Shown: positions 19,759 through 31,354, numbered from the stretch's first letter. The stretch is 64,000 bases of DNA from Kaistia granuli DSM 23481 (GCF_000380505.1 NZ_AQYH01000006.1:124001-188000); one strand, 5' to 3'. A program made the numbers and translations. Notes: generated from the sequence alone by a model not told the origin.

Positions 19759-20019
19759 TCAACCGGCCTTTTCGGCCAGCCAGGTCTTGATCAGCGACTG
19801 ATAGGGCACATCGCGCTTGTTGGCCTCCACCTTGATCCGGTCCAGCAGGCTCACCGGCAGGCGCAGCGAGATCGACGTCGTGCTCGGCTTCAGGTTGGGC
19901 AACACAACGCGCTCGGCCTTGCCCCAGTCGATATAGTCGGTCGTGTCGTGGCTTTCCCAGAAGGCGCGCTCCTCGGCCTCGTCCTTGAAGGGCGGAATGG
20001 GTTCAAGCTTCTTGCTCAT
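19759..20019 (-). CDS. brnA: BrnA-like antitoxin
   Basis: 86 residues, matching the BrnA antitoxin family: an N-terminal toxin-binding segment (FKDEAEERAFWESHDTTDY) and a C-terminal ribbon-helix-helix (SISLRLPVSLLDRIKVEANKRDVPYQSL). It overlaps the 3' end of brnT by 17 bp, in the toxin-first order typical of brnTA. BrnA neutralises BrnT and represses the operon. Assigned from motifs and gene pairing. Confidence 0.85.
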   Translation of the reverse strand: MSKKLEPIPPFKDEAEERAFWESHDTTDYIDWGKAERVVLPNLKPSTTSISLRLPVSLLDRIKVEANKRDVPYQSLIKTWLAEKAG

Positions 20020-20305
20020 AGCGCCTCCTTTCCCGCTCGCTCATGTCGCGGGCAGAGATGATACGGATCAAAGTGTCGTCCGCCCGCAAGGTGAAACTGA
20101 CGTGCAGTCGCCGCCCGGCATTGGTGCTGCCCAAGGCATGCAGCCGGATCTCCAGGCGGCTGTGGGCAGCATCGTCCACGACGAGCAGCGGCTGATTGAA
20201 GAACACCTCTTCCGACTCGGCCGCCGACACGCCGTGCTTGTCAGCGCTTTTCGTCAGATTTCCCGGATCCCAGTCGAAGCCGACAATGCGGGCGAAATCG
20301 ATCAT
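20003..20305 (-). CDS. brnT: BrnT-like ribonuclease toxin
   Basis: 100 residues of the BrnT family (RelE-like fold, ribosome-independent RNase in Brucella). Diagnostic segments are FDWDPGNLTKSADKHGVS near the N-terminus and IRIISARDMSERERRRYE at the end. The basic residues of the active site appear retained. The start ATG at 20305 lacks a Shine-Dalgarno sequence, and an operator-like palindrome ends only 4 bp upstream of it, so translation may be leaderless. Confidence 0.87.
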   Translation of the reverse strand: MIDFARIVGFDWDPGNLTKSADKHGVSAAESEEVFFNQPLLVVDDAAHSRLEIRLHALGSTNAGRRLHVSFTLRADDTLIRIISARDMSERERRRYEQEA

Positions 20306-20308
20306 CCA

Positions 20309-20329
20309 CGTATATTACCATCATATACG
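20309..20329. promoter_or_regulatory. 21-bp palindrome, probable brnTA operator
   Basis: CGTATAT-N7-ATATACG is a perfect inverted repeat, AT-rich in a GC-rich region, directly upstream of brnT. It is well placed for autoregulation by the BrnA RHH protein. A TAATAT on the minus strand lies inside it and could be part of a -10 element. Confidence 0.65.
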
Positions 20330-20387
20330 CAGACTGGCATCTTCCATGGGCGGACCTCCGCCCGCGGCCCTGAACACGCCCCGGAAC

Positions 20388-20416
20388 GAAAAAGGGCGCG
20401 GCTTGCGCCGCGCCCC
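20388..20416 (-). terminator. intrinsic terminator of groESL
   Basis: On the minus strand a perfect 9-bp GC stem (GGGCGCGGC, loop GCAA, GCCGCGCCC) is followed by TTTTTC. It begins 26 bp after the groEL stop codon and is one of the clearest terminators in the window. Confidence 0.9.
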
Positions 20417-20441
20417 TCCGTAGACTTGAGGACAGGACTTC

Positions 20442-22094
<1,653 letters not shown>

Positions 22095-22150
22095 TTAGAG
22101 GTTGTGGCAGGCAATCGGAAAACGCGTCGAGGGCGGAACGCCCCGCGCGC

Positions 22151-22459
22151 TTACTTGCCCTTGCCGGCCTTGCCGTCGATAACGCCGAGGATGTCCGACT
22201 CCTTCATGATGAGGAGTTCTTCACCGTCGATCTTGACTTCGGTGCCCGACCACTTGCCGAACAGGATGCGGTCGCCAGCCTTGACGTCGAGAGCGACCAG
22301 CTTGCCAGCCTCGTCACGAGCGCCGGGGCCGACAGCGACGACTTCGCCTTCCTGCGGCTTTTCCTTGACGGTGTCGGGGATGATGATGCCGCCGGCAGTC
22401 TTCTCTTCCGACGCAACGCGGCGGACGACGACGCGGTCATGCAGAGGACGGAATGCCAT
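22151..22459 (-). CDS. groES: co-chaperonin GroES (10 kDa)
   Basis: 102 residues, slightly longer than the usual 95-97 because of a lysine/glycine-rich C-terminal extension (IDGKAGKGK). [12 protein letters not shown] and the mobile loop ([21 protein letters not shown]) are typical. First gene of the operon, with AGGAGAGA before the ATG and a promoter plus CIRCE element 60-130 bp upstream. Confidence 0.98.
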   Translation of the reverse strand: MAFRPLHDRVVVRRVASEEKTAGGIIIPDTVKEKPQEGEVVAVGPGARDEAGKLVALDVKAGDRILFGKWSGTEVKIDGEELLIMKESDILGVIDGKAGKGK

Positions 22460-22519
22460 GTTTGTTCTCTCCTCGCGTGCAGGGCGACCCGCTTCGGATC
22501 GCCCGCTAATGATGGCGCA

Positions 22520-22546
22520 TTAGCACTCACCAAGGGCGAGTGCTAG
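22520..22546 (-). promoter_or_regulatory. CIRCE operator (HrcA-binding site) of groESL
   Basis: TTAGCACTC-N9-GAGTGCTAG matches the CIRCE consensus except in the last base. It sits between the promoter and the groES start. HrcA repressor binds such sites in alphaproteobacteria; hrcA itself is not in the window. Confidence 0.95.
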
Positions 22547-22556
22547 CAGCAGGGTG

Positions 22557-22585
22557 GATCTAGGAGGCGGGGGGAGGATTGTCAA
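22557..22585 (-). promoter_or_regulatory. sigma-70-type promoter of groESL
   Basis: A perfect -35 TTGACA (complement of 22580-22585) and a -10 TAGATC (complement of 22557-22562) are separated by exactly 17 bp. Transcription would begin about at the upstream end of the CIRCE element, so HrcA bound there would block initiation. Confidence 0.75.
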
Positions 22586-22643
22586 GGAGACGGCATCGGC
22601 GCCGTCATCGCTTTTTTGGTCGACGACCGAAAGGGGTGTCCCC

Positions 22644-23285
22644 TTACGCCCATTCGGAGCTGGGCGTCTCGCGGCCGAGCGCATCGACCGTCTGTTCGAG
22701 ACGCTGCATGAAGCCCTCGCCCGCGCCGGTCATCGGTTGGCCGATCACCACGTCGCAGAAGAATGGGACCGGAAGATGGTCGCCCTTCGGCAGCACCTTG
22801 CCGAAGCCGCGCAGAAAGACCGGCAAGACCGCGATCTCCGGCCGCCGCCGGGCGATATGGCCGACGCCGCGCTTGAACGCCTGGCGCATCTCGGGCTCGC
22901 CGCGCGAGCCCTCGGGAAAGATGATCAGGATGTCACCGGCATCGAGGGCGGCGAGCGCCTGAGCCAGCGGATCGACGCCGCCCCGGCCCGTCACGCGCTC
23001 GATCGGAAGGATGCCGATCAGATCGACGGCGAGCCATTTCAGCCAGCGATTCCTCAGGAAATAGTCGGCAGCGGCGACGGCCCGCACCTTCCTGAGCTTG
23101 GCGAGCGGAAACAGCGACATCAGCGCCAGCGTGTCGAGATGGCTGTTGTGATTGGCCGCGATGATCACCGGCCCGTCCTTGGGCAGGCGCTCGCGATGGC
23201 GCACGGAGAGCCCGATCGCGACCAGCAGGAACGGCCGGACGAGGAGCGCGAAAAAGAGCAGGCGAAGCACGTCGCGAGAGGTCAT
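22644..23285 (-). CDS. 1-acyl-glycerol-3-phosphate acyltransferase-like protein
   Basis: 213 residues of the PlsC family. The catalytic HxxxxD is in NHNSHLDTL and the phosphate-binding motif is FPEGSRG. An N-terminal hydrophobic stretch (LLFFALLVRPFLLVAIGL) anchors it to the membrane. It is the last gene of a tight three-gene run with cdsA and a CDP-alcohol phosphotransferase, so it may supply or remodel acyl chains for a particular phospholipid. The chromosomal housekeeping plsC is not necessarily this one. The ATG at 23285 lies 7 bp after cdsA. Confidence 0.85.
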   Translation of the reverse strand: MTSRDVLRLLFFALLVRPFLLVAIGLSVRHRERLPKDGPVIIAANHNSHLDTLALMSLFPLAKLRKVRAVAAADYFLRNRWLKWLAVDLIGILPIERVTGRGGVDPLAQALAALDAGDILIIFPEGSRGEPEMRQAFKRGVGHIARRRPEIAVLPVFLRGFGKVLPKGDHLPVPFFCDVVIGQPMTGAGEGFMQRLEQTVDALGRETPSSEWA

Positions 23286-23292
23286 GCGCGTC

Positions 23293-24270
23293 TCAGAAAT
23301 AGAAGTAGCGGACGGCGTGGAAGAAGAACGGCGCGGTGAAGACCAGGCTGTCGATGCGGTCGAGGATGCCGCCATGCCCGGGCAGGATCGTGCCGGTGTC
23401 CTTGATGCCGAGGTCGCGCTTCACCGCCGACATGACGATGTCGCCGAAGAAGCCGGCGGTCGCCAGCAGCACGCCGATCGCGGCGGCCTGCGGCAGGCCG
23501 ATCGGCGTCAGCAGCGGTGCCAGCGCCATGGAGAGCAGCGTCGTCGCGATCAGGCCGCCGACAAAACCCTCGACGGTCTTGTTGGGCGACACCTTGGGCG
23601 TGATCTTGCGCCTGCCGAAGCGGCGGCCGGCGAGGAACTGGGCGACGTCGTTGAACTCGGTCGCGATCAACAAAAAGATCAGCAGCCCCGGACCCATGCC
23701 GGAGGGAGCGCCGGGCGGCGGCAGGACGAGCAGATAGGCGGCGTGTCCGATCGAGAAGACCGTGATCATCAGCCCCCAGTGCAGCGTGCCGGCGGCCTTC
23801 AGGAAGCCCTGCGTCTCGCCGCGCAGCACCATGGCAGCCGGCAGGATCAGGAACATGTAGACGGGGACGAAGATGACGAACATGCCGTACCAGCCGATGC
23901 CGATCCAATAGTACTGGATCGGCACGGCGAGATAGGCGACGAGCAGCACCACCCGGTCCGCCTTCCGGGTCGGGATGATCGTCAGATATTCCTTGAGCGC
24001 CAGGTAGCTGACGAAGCCGAGCAGCACGATCATCGCCGTGGGCCCAAGCGCCAGCGCGCCGACCAGCAGCGCCACCATCACCCACCAGCTGCCGATGCGG
24101 GCGCGAAGCTCGCGATGCTTTTCGATCGCCTTCGGATCCTCGCCGGAGGGCTCCGGCCGCGACCAGACGAGGGCCGTGGCGACGGCGAGGCCGAGCACGA
24201 CCAGCGCCAGGGTCACGATGTTCGCGCCGGTCCAGCCAAACAGGGTGAAGGAAAAGATCGACCCGTCCAT
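23293..24270 (-). CDS. cdsA: phosphatidate cytidylyltransferase (CDP-diacylglycerol synthase)
   Basis: 325 residues with about eight membrane helices. The C-terminal family signature is complete: S-A-V-K-R-D-x3-K-D-T-G, then LPGHGGILDRIDS. It makes CDP-diacylglycerol from CTP and phosphatidic acid. At 325 residues it is longer than housekeeping CdsA (about 270-285) because of an extended N-terminus. It starts 2 bp after the upstream CDP-alcohol phosphotransferase gene, so its product may be channelled to that enzyme. This resembles E. coli ynbB next to ynbA. Confidence 0.9.
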   Translation of the reverse strand: MDGSIFSFTLFGWTGANIVTLALVVLGLAVATALVWSRPEPSGEDPKAIEKHRELRARIGSWWVMVALLVGALALGPTAMIVLLGFVSYLALKEYLTIIPTRKADRVVLLVAYLAVPIQYYWIGIGWYGMFVIFVPVYMFLILPAAMVLRGETQGFLKAAGTLHWGLMITVFSIGHAAYLLVLPPPGAPSGMGPGLLIFLLIATEFNDVAQFLAGRRFGRRKITPKVSPNKTVEGFVGGLIATTLLSMALAPLLTPIGLPQAAAIGVLLATAGFFGDIVMSAVKRDLGIKDTGTILPGHGGILDRIDSLVFTAPFFFHAVRYFYF

Positions 24271-24272
24271 GA

Positions 24273-24884
24273 TCAGTTCCCCGCCAGGGCGCGCCGGGCG
24301 CGGTTGAACGAGGTCCAGATCGCGAGCGCTGTCAGGAGCAGCACGGCGCCGTCGATCCAGCCGCCGCCGGGTACGCCGACGGCGATCAGGAAGGCGATCA
24401 GGCCGATGGCGGCGGCGCGATCGGACTTGCCCATCGGGCCATCATAGCGGCGCCCTCCCCCGATCGTCTGGCCGAGCACGCCGACGAACTCGGTCAGGAT
24501 CGCCGCGACGACGAAGAGAACGATCGGCCAGCCATGCGCGCCGAACGGCGCCAAGGCCGGCACCAGCGCCAGGTAGAGCGCGGCATCGGAAACGACATCG
24601 CCGGCCTCGTTCAGAATGGCGCCAAGCCGGCTCTGCTGGTTGTGCTCGCGGGCGATCATGCCGTCTACGGCGTTGAGGGCCATCCGCAGGAACAGCACCA
24701 GCGGCAGGAGCAGCAGGCTGAGGCGGCATCCGGCCAGCCCCCAGAGCGCCAGCCCGGTCGCGACGCTGGCGACCATGGCGGCCAGCGTTACCTGGTTGGC
24801 GGTGACGCCCCTGGTTACCAGGAGGCTAACAAGCGGGCGCAACAAGGCCTGGAAGCGCGGCTTCAATTCATAGACGGAGATCAT
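24273..24884 (-). CDS. CDP-alcohol phosphatidyltransferase family protein
   Basis: 203 residues, six predicted membrane helices. The CDP-alcohol phosphotransferase motif begins DGMIAR, continues with G eight residues later and ends in D-x3-D, but the third aspartate position is asparagine (GAILNEAGDVVSD). The same N occurs, as I recall, in the YnbA/YnjF-type subgroup, so this is probably subgroup-specific rather than inactivating. First gene of the three-gene phospholipid operon. The acceptor alcohol is unknown. Confidence 0.82.
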   Translation of the reverse strand: MISVYELKPRFQALLRPLVSLLVTRGVTANQVTLAAMVASVATGLALWGLAGCRLSLLLLPLVLFLRMALNAVDGMIAREHNQQSRLGAILNEAGDVVSDAALYLALVPALAPFGAHGWPIVLFVVAAILTEFVGVLGQTIGGGRRYDGPMGKSDRAAAIGLIAFLIAVGVPGGGWIDGAVLLLTALAIWTSFNRARRALAGN

Positions 24885-25001
24885 GCAGGGCGCCGAAACC
24901 GATCGAGGGAGGACTTCCGTCCGACACGTCCCTCATGCGACGGACCAGGTGGCGGAGCTATGATGACGGACACACAGGCCGCCATCATAGCAAGACCTTT
25001 G

Positions 25002-25586
25002 TCAGCCCGAGATGGAGAAGGGCAGTTCGACCGGGGCCGAGCGGCCCGTCGCCTCGTCCGTGACGGTGAGGACCAGCACATAATCGCCCGCCTTCAACGC
25101 CGGCAGCTGGAAGCCGACCGAGATCTGGAACTCGCGATTCTTGTTGCGGCCGATCTTCTCGAGCCGCGCCGGCGCCGACGATTTCGTCAGGATCTGGCCG
25201 CCCGCATTGCGGATCTCGATCTCGGAGGCGAAGGCGATCTTGTAGCCGCCATCAACCTCGGCCCAGCCGAAGCCCTGCGGTTCGACATAGATCTGCAGCG
25301 TGCTGGACGGCGCGAAGTTCGAACCGGCATGGGCGGTAAAGTCGCCAAAACCCTTCACGTCGTCGACGAAACGCGCATTGCGGAGCGTCAACGGCACCGC
25401 CTTCCAGAAAGCCTCGATCGCGCTATCGAGGGCGGCCTGCGCTTCGGCGGTCTTGCCGGCCTGCAGCAGCGTCTCCGCCTCCGCGGCCTTGTCGGCGACT
25501 TCCCCCGCCCCAGCCGTCCCCGTAACAGCGAAAAGCAACGCGCCCGCCACTGCAATCCCGGAAATCCGGGATGCCCAGTCCTTCAT
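25002..25586 (-). CDS. secreted protein of unknown function
   Basis: 194 residues with a clear signal peptide (hydrophobic ISGIAVAGALLFAVTG, cleavage near AGA-GE). The mature part starts with an alanine-rich helix (DKAAEAETLLQAGKTAEAQAAL) and continues as a mainly beta domain that ends in VLTVTDEATGRSAPVELPFSI, like an Ig-type fold. I do not recognise the family. It lies on the same strand as the NtrC-like regulator gene, 123 bp downstream of it, and could be its target or an unrelated neighbour. Confidence 0.75.
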   Translation of the reverse strand: MKDWASRISGIAVAGALLFAVTGTAGAGEVADKAAEAETLLQAGKTAEAQAALDSAIEAFWKAVPLTLRNARFVDDVKGFGDFTAHAGSNFAPSSTLQIYVEPQGFGWAEVDGGYKIAFASEIEIRNAGGQILTKSSAPARLEKIGRNKNREFQISVGFQLPALKAGDYVLVLTVTDEATGRSAPVELPFSISG

Positions 25587-25709
25587 GACTTTCCCCTCGT
25601 ATCGGACGCAGCCAGCGCCCGTGCAACTGCATTTCGGGCGAACATGCCGTTCCCCCGCGTCGTGCGCAAGAGCTTCAACAGATGACGATTAATTCGGCTC
25701 GCCAACGGC

Positions 25710-27155
<1,446 letters not shown>

Positions 27156-27271
27156 GCCTGGAAGACCCCTCTTCCGCCGCGAAACATCCGCCGCGACAGC
27201 CGAACAATCTCAGAACAGGGTAAACAAAGCGTTCAGAAACGCGCCGCATCCCACCAAGATCACTGCGCTAT

Positions 27272-29020
27272 TCACTTCTGAAGTCCCGCCGCCCGACTGG
27301 CCGCGACCAATTTGTCGACCAGCTCGGCATTGGGAATGATCCGCCCAAGCGCCAGGGCCGGGTCGTCGACCAGTTCGGGGACGTGTTCGCGGATATTGGC
27401 GAGCGCCTTCGCCCGTGCGTCCGGCGTCCCATCGGCGCCGCCGGCGATCAGAGCCAGCGTGGCGGCCAGCGGATGCCCCGGCAGGCTGACCCGCCGGATC
27501 AGCGACCGCATGGCCGGTTCATTGCCCGACTGGAAGGCGGCCAGCGCCAAATAGAGATCGTACCAGGGCGGATAGGCCGTGTTGTGGGCCGCCGCCTCTT
27601 CGATCAGCCGGGCGCCCAGCAAGTAGAGCCCGGCGACGATCAGGACCTGTCCCTGCGAAGCGCGGACATCGGTATCGAGCGGGTTCAGCAACATCGCCCG
27701 TTTGCCGGTCTCGATGGCGCGGTCGATCTGACCGGTGGCGAAATAGGCATATTGCAGGGCCTGCTGGGCCCGCGCGCTCGTCGGTGCCAGCTGGACCGCC
27801 ATGGCCGAGGCCTTGACGCCACTGTCGACGGCGGAGCTATGCGGACGCACGTTGAAGCCGAGCCCCTCCTCGTCGAGATAGATGAAGGTCAGCATGGCAT
27901 AGGCCAGCGCATAGGTCGGATAGCGGCGCGTCAGCGCCTCCAGACAGCTGCGCACATCGGCATGTGTCGCGACCGTAAAATCGCGCCAGTAGTTGAACGA
28001 CTGGATGAGGCAAGGAAAGCCGTCATCCGGACGGTCCGTCCGCGCCAGCCGGTCCGACATGACGACGCCATAGGGCTGGGCGATGGCGACGGCGACATCC
28101 CCCACCAGTTCGTCGATGGTCGACGAAGGCAGGATGGGATTGCGCGGCACGGTGATCTGCGACGACCAGATCACCCGGCCCGAAACACGGTCCGTCAAGA
28201 GGGTCGCGGCGGAGATCCCGTCCTGGCCTTCTGCCAGGGTGCCGCTCACCACATAGTCGGCATCGCCGTCCAGACGGGTTACCACCGTCACCTCGTCGAA
28301 GCGCGAGATTGCCGTCGCCATCTTCGTGGCGAACTGGCTGCCGGTGATGCCGGTCGCCATGTCGTCGGCAACCGCGAACGGCACCACGTGGATGCGGGGC
28401 GCCATCGGCTTGAGAGCCGGCTGCACGGCGGCGGGTTCGGACTTCGACACCGCCGTCGATCCCGCCTCGCTGCGCCGCATGCCCTCATAGTTGCGAACGA
28501 CGAACACACCCAGCGCACCGAGCAACAGGATCAAGACCAGAGCGCCCGCGGCCCAGACACGCCAGCGCCGTGCAGCGCGACCGTCCTGCGGGGCGGAAGC
28601 GCTTACCGCCTCGTCGGGACGGGGGGCGGGCTCCGCCGCGAGAAGCGGCTCCACCTCCACGCGCTCGAAGCGCGGCACATAACTGCCGCGCGGAATGGTG
28701 ATCCGGAGCGAGGCTTGAGCCCCCTCGCCCTGGTAGTACGCCTCCAGCGCCTTGCGCAGCCGGCCCGCCTCGACCCGGACGATGGGATCCGCCGAAGGAT
28801 CGAAGGTCTCCGGCCGCCCGAGCGCTTCGGTGGCGATGCTGTAGGCCTTGATCCTGTCGGCTTCGCCGGCGAGCGCCTTCTCGACGACATAGGCGAGGAA
28901 CAGGCTCAGTTGCCTGGACGCGGAGAAGGCCGAGGACGCCTGGATTGCCGACAGGGCGGCGCGAATGTCCTCCGCCCCCGGATCGGCGGGCACGACATCG
29001 CTCACGGCATCGTGGTTCAT
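27272..29020 (-). CDS. membrane-anchored regulator-like protein with TPR-type C-terminal region (paralogue 1)
   Basis: 582 residues. The N-terminal domain (about 15-120) holds LSLFLAYVVEKALAG, DPIVRVEAGRLRKALEAYY and RGSYVPRFERV. One membrane helix follows (about 155-176), then a periplasmic-side region whose last 200 residues are alpha-helical and TPR-like (ALAYAMLTFIYLDEEGL, ARAQQALQYAYFATGQIDRAIETGKRAM). The layout resembles CadC/ToxR one-component regulators, but DNA binding by this N-terminal domain is my inference. The next gene upstream is a paralogue, 12 bp away. Proteins with this N-terminal domain are often annotated adenylate cyclase-like; no cyclase motif is visible. Confidence 0.78.
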   Translation of the reverse strand: MNHDAVSDVVPADPGAEDIRAALSAIQASSAFSASRQLSLFLAYVVEKALAGEADRIKAYSIATEALGRPETFDPSADPIVRVEAGRLRKALEAYYQGEGAQASLRITIPRGSYVPRFERVEVEPLLAAEPAPRPDEAVSASAPQDGRAARRWRVWAAGALVLILLLGALGVFVVRNYEGMRRSEAGSTAVSKSEPAAVQPALKPMAPRIHVVPFAVADDMATGITGSQFATKMATAISRFDEVTVVTRLDGDADYVVSGTLAEGQDGISAATLLTDRVSGRVIWSSQITVPRNPILPSSTIDELVGDVAVAIAQPYGVVMSDRLARTDRPDDGFPCLIQSFNYWRDFTVATHADVRSCLEALTRRYPTYALAYAMLTFIYLDEEGLGFNVRPHSSAVDSGVKASAMAVQLAPTSARAQQALQYAYFATGQIDRAIETGKRAMLLNPLDTDVRASQGQVLIVAGLYLLGARLIEEAAAHNTAYPPWYDLYLALAAFQSGNEPAMRSLIRRVSLPGHPLAATLALIAGGADGTPDARAKALANIREHVPELVDDPALALGRIIPNAELVDKLVAASRAAGLQK

Positions 29021-29032
29021 CGAGCCACCATG

Positions 29033-30799
29033 TCAGCTGCCCACTCCAGCCTTCCGCAAGGCGGCTTCGAGGCGCTGCGTGAATGGTGACGGGGGGAACT
29101 GCCGGCGAAGCGCCGCCGGCATGTCATCGGCGAACAGCGGCATGAGGGCGTAGAGCGCCGCCTTGGCTTCATCCCGCGCCGCATGCTGATCACTGGAATC
29201 ATACGCCAGGACGCGGGCCATGGCGCCATAGGGCAGATGTGGAACATCGGCGACGACGGCGCTTCGCAACGGGTTCGGCTGCGTGCCCTTGCCGAAATGC
29301 GCCAGGTAATCGAGGGAATCGTAGAAGCCCACATGCGCCGGATCGATCTGGCGCGCGATCACCGATTGGGCGAGAGCCTGGTCCTGATAGCCCGAAGCGA
29401 TCAGGGCCAGGACGTATTGCGAGCGCGACAGCGGATCGAGCGGATTGGCCGTGATCGCGCGCAGCGCCATGGTCTTGGCCGCGTCGAGATCGTCCTTGCC
29501 CAGCGCGGCGGCAGCGACCGCCGTCATGGCGCGCACATTGGCGGGTTCGAGCTGCAGCGCGCGACGCGCCAAGCTGTCGGCCTCGACCAGCGATGCCTGC
29601 GCCGCGCTCTCGGCCGGGTTCAGGCGATAGCCCTCGATCAGAAGCAGGGCGAGCGACGCCGTCGCGGTGGCGAAATTGGGATAGCGCGCGATCGACTCGC
29701 GCAGGCAGACTTCCAGCTTCTTCCAGTTGCCGTCCTCGAGACGATGGTGCTGCAATTGCGCATTGATCAGGCAGTCGTAGTCGGCCAGGGCCTGGACGCC
29801 TTCGCTGTCCTCGCCGCTCGCCAGGTGCTGGGCGATGGCGCCGAATTGGGGCGCAATGGCGGTGGTCGCGATCTCCACGACCCGCTCGAAGCCGGCATTG
29901 GACGTCAGCTCTTCCGGCTTCAGCGCGACATTGGCGCTCCAGATGACGTCCGCGGTATCGGCGACGGAGAGGCGCATCGCGACGGTGTTCGCGGCGTCGC
30001 CGAGGGTGACCTCGCCATCGACCCGAAAATCGGCCGCATCGCCGCCATTCGCCAGCACCCGCAATTCGGGGAAGCCGGCGAGCGCCACGGTGAGCATCGA
30101 CGCCAGCTCCGTTCCCCGTTCCGCCGCCTTGCCGGCGGCATGCATGGTGAAGGGACTGACCTCGACGCTGGGCAGGTAGGGCTGGCCGGCCTGCGGCGCG
30201 GCTGTGAGCACGGCGGCCTGCGCCGTCTCGACGACGACCGGTTTCGCGGCGGGTTTCGGATCCAGCCGGCTGAGGGCGCCATAACCGGCGACGGCGATCG
30301 AAACCAGCGCGACGGCGGCGATCAGGATCGCCAGCCGGCCGCTTCGCCAAGACGAGCGTGCGACCAGCTCTGGAGCCGGGCGATGACCAGGCCGGACATC
30401 CCGTCGATCCGGCGGCGGCAAGGCCGGCGCGACCACGCGCTCGATGCGCGGCACATAGGAGCCGCGTCCGACGACGATCCGGACCGCGTCCCCGGCGCCA
30501 CTCCCCATGTAGTAGGCGACCAGCGTGCGCCGCAGGCGATTGGCCTCGACGCGAACGATCGGGTCACGCTGGGAATCGAACCCGACCGGCCGCCCGAGGA
30601 CCGCCGTGCCGATGTTCTGCCCCTTCAGGAGATGATCCTCGCCGGCGAGATGCGCCTCGACGATATAGGCGAGAAAGGCGCAAAGCTGGGGCGAGGCGAC
30701 GAATTCGGGGCTCGTCAGCAGCTTGTCCAGGACGGCGCGCACTTCGGATGGCGGAACGGCCGATTCGGTCGCAGGTACGGTTCCGTCGGCCGTGGGCAT
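29033..30799 (-). CDS. membrane-anchored regulator-like protein with TPR-type C-terminal region (paralogue 2)
   Basis: About 588 residues, same architecture as the next gene: N-terminal domain (20-122) with LCAFLAYIVEAHLAGE, DPIVRVEANRLRRTLVAYY and RGSYVPRIERV, a membrane helix at about 155-175, and a helical C-terminal region (SLARRALQLEPANVRAMTAV, then PLDPLSRSQYVLALIASGYQD). Clear similarity is restricted to the N-terminal domain and overall layout; the outer parts have diverged. The start is an ATG at 30799 or a TTG at 30808, neither with a good ribosome site. It is the first gene of the pair, which suggests a shared promoter. Confidence 0.77.
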   Translation of the reverse strand: MPTADGTVPATESAVPPSEVRAVLDKLLTSPEFVASPQLCAFLAYIVEAHLAGEDHLLKGQNIGTAVLGRPVGFDSQRDPIVRVEANRLRRTLVAYYMGSGAGDAVRIVVGRGSYVPRIERVVAPALPPPDRRDVRPGHRPAPELVARSSWRSGRLAILIAAVALVSIAVAGYGALSRLDPKPAAKPVVVETAQAAVLTAAPQAGQPYLPSVEVSPFTMHAAGKAAERGTELASMLTVALAGFPELRVLANGGDAADFRVDGEVTLGDAANTVAMRLSVADTADVIWSANVALKPEELTSNAGFERVVEIATTAIAPQFGAIAQHLASGEDSEGVQALADYDCLINAQLQHHRLEDGNWKKLEVCLRESIARYPNFATATASLALLLIEGYRLNPAESAAQASLVEADSLARRALQLEPANVRAMTAVAAAALGKDDLDAAKTMALRAITANPLDPLSRSQYVLALIASGYQDQALAQSVIARQIDPAHVGFYDSLDYLAHFGKGTQPNPLRSAVVADVPHLPYGAMARVLAYDSSDQHAARDEAKAALYALMPLFADDMPAALRRQFPPSPFTQRLEAALRKAGVGS

Positions 30800-30808
30800 G
30801 TAGTTCAA

Positions 30809-31354
30809 GGCCCTGGCTCTTCGATTTTGGCGCCAAGGGTGGTAGCCGCGGTCGGGCCACGCATCGGCGCAACCCCGGCGATATCAGCCGGGAGCGGCCT
30901 CTGTCTCGAACTGGCCATCACGTCCCCCCAGCCAGCCCTCGTGTGATCGAAGGATGGCCGGTCATCAGGCCACGCCAAGCAGCGTGCCGACCAAAGATCC
31001 GAAGGTGCAGGCATCCAGACATCACAATCAGAAGATGAAAAACGAGACACCAGACTGAGACACCAATAAAATCATAAACTTGCGTATCATGACGCGAAGC
31101 AAGGCCGAACCGGGAAAACGGGCGCTCCCCTGTTTTCAACCGTTCCTTACGTTACGCCACCCGGCACTGCCTTCGTGTCGAGATCATGGCCGGACGGCAC
31201 GCCCGAGCGCTTTGCCGCAGGCGGCACGAGCCGCCAGGCCCAGGCCACGCGGCGAGGATGGCCATCCGGAGCTCGCCCCGCCCCGATCGCGCGATCGAAG
31301 CAAAGCGATTGGCCGAGCTTGACCCTTGCGAGCGGAAGCAATACGCCCGGGCGC
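30809..31354. other. 546-bp intergenic region without a supported gene
   Basis: Divergent promoters of the regulator-like pair (-) and the HAD gene (+) must lie here. A stretch at about 31030-31090 is markedly AT-richer than the surroundings and is a good candidate for promoter or protein-binding DNA. Short open frames, including one at 31080-31322, have no family features. I see no RNA gene or clear palindrome. Confidence 0.5.

Noticed and set aside
24273..24884. inactivated CDP-alcohol phosphotransferase because of N in the motif
   Set aside because: The substitution occurs in what I recall as a natural subgroup (YnbA/YnjF-like) and the remaining residues are intact, so a pseudogene call is not justified.
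31080..31322. 80-codon plus-strand frame in the large intergenic gap
   Set aside because: Composition is arginine/proline-rich, no ribosome site, no family features.
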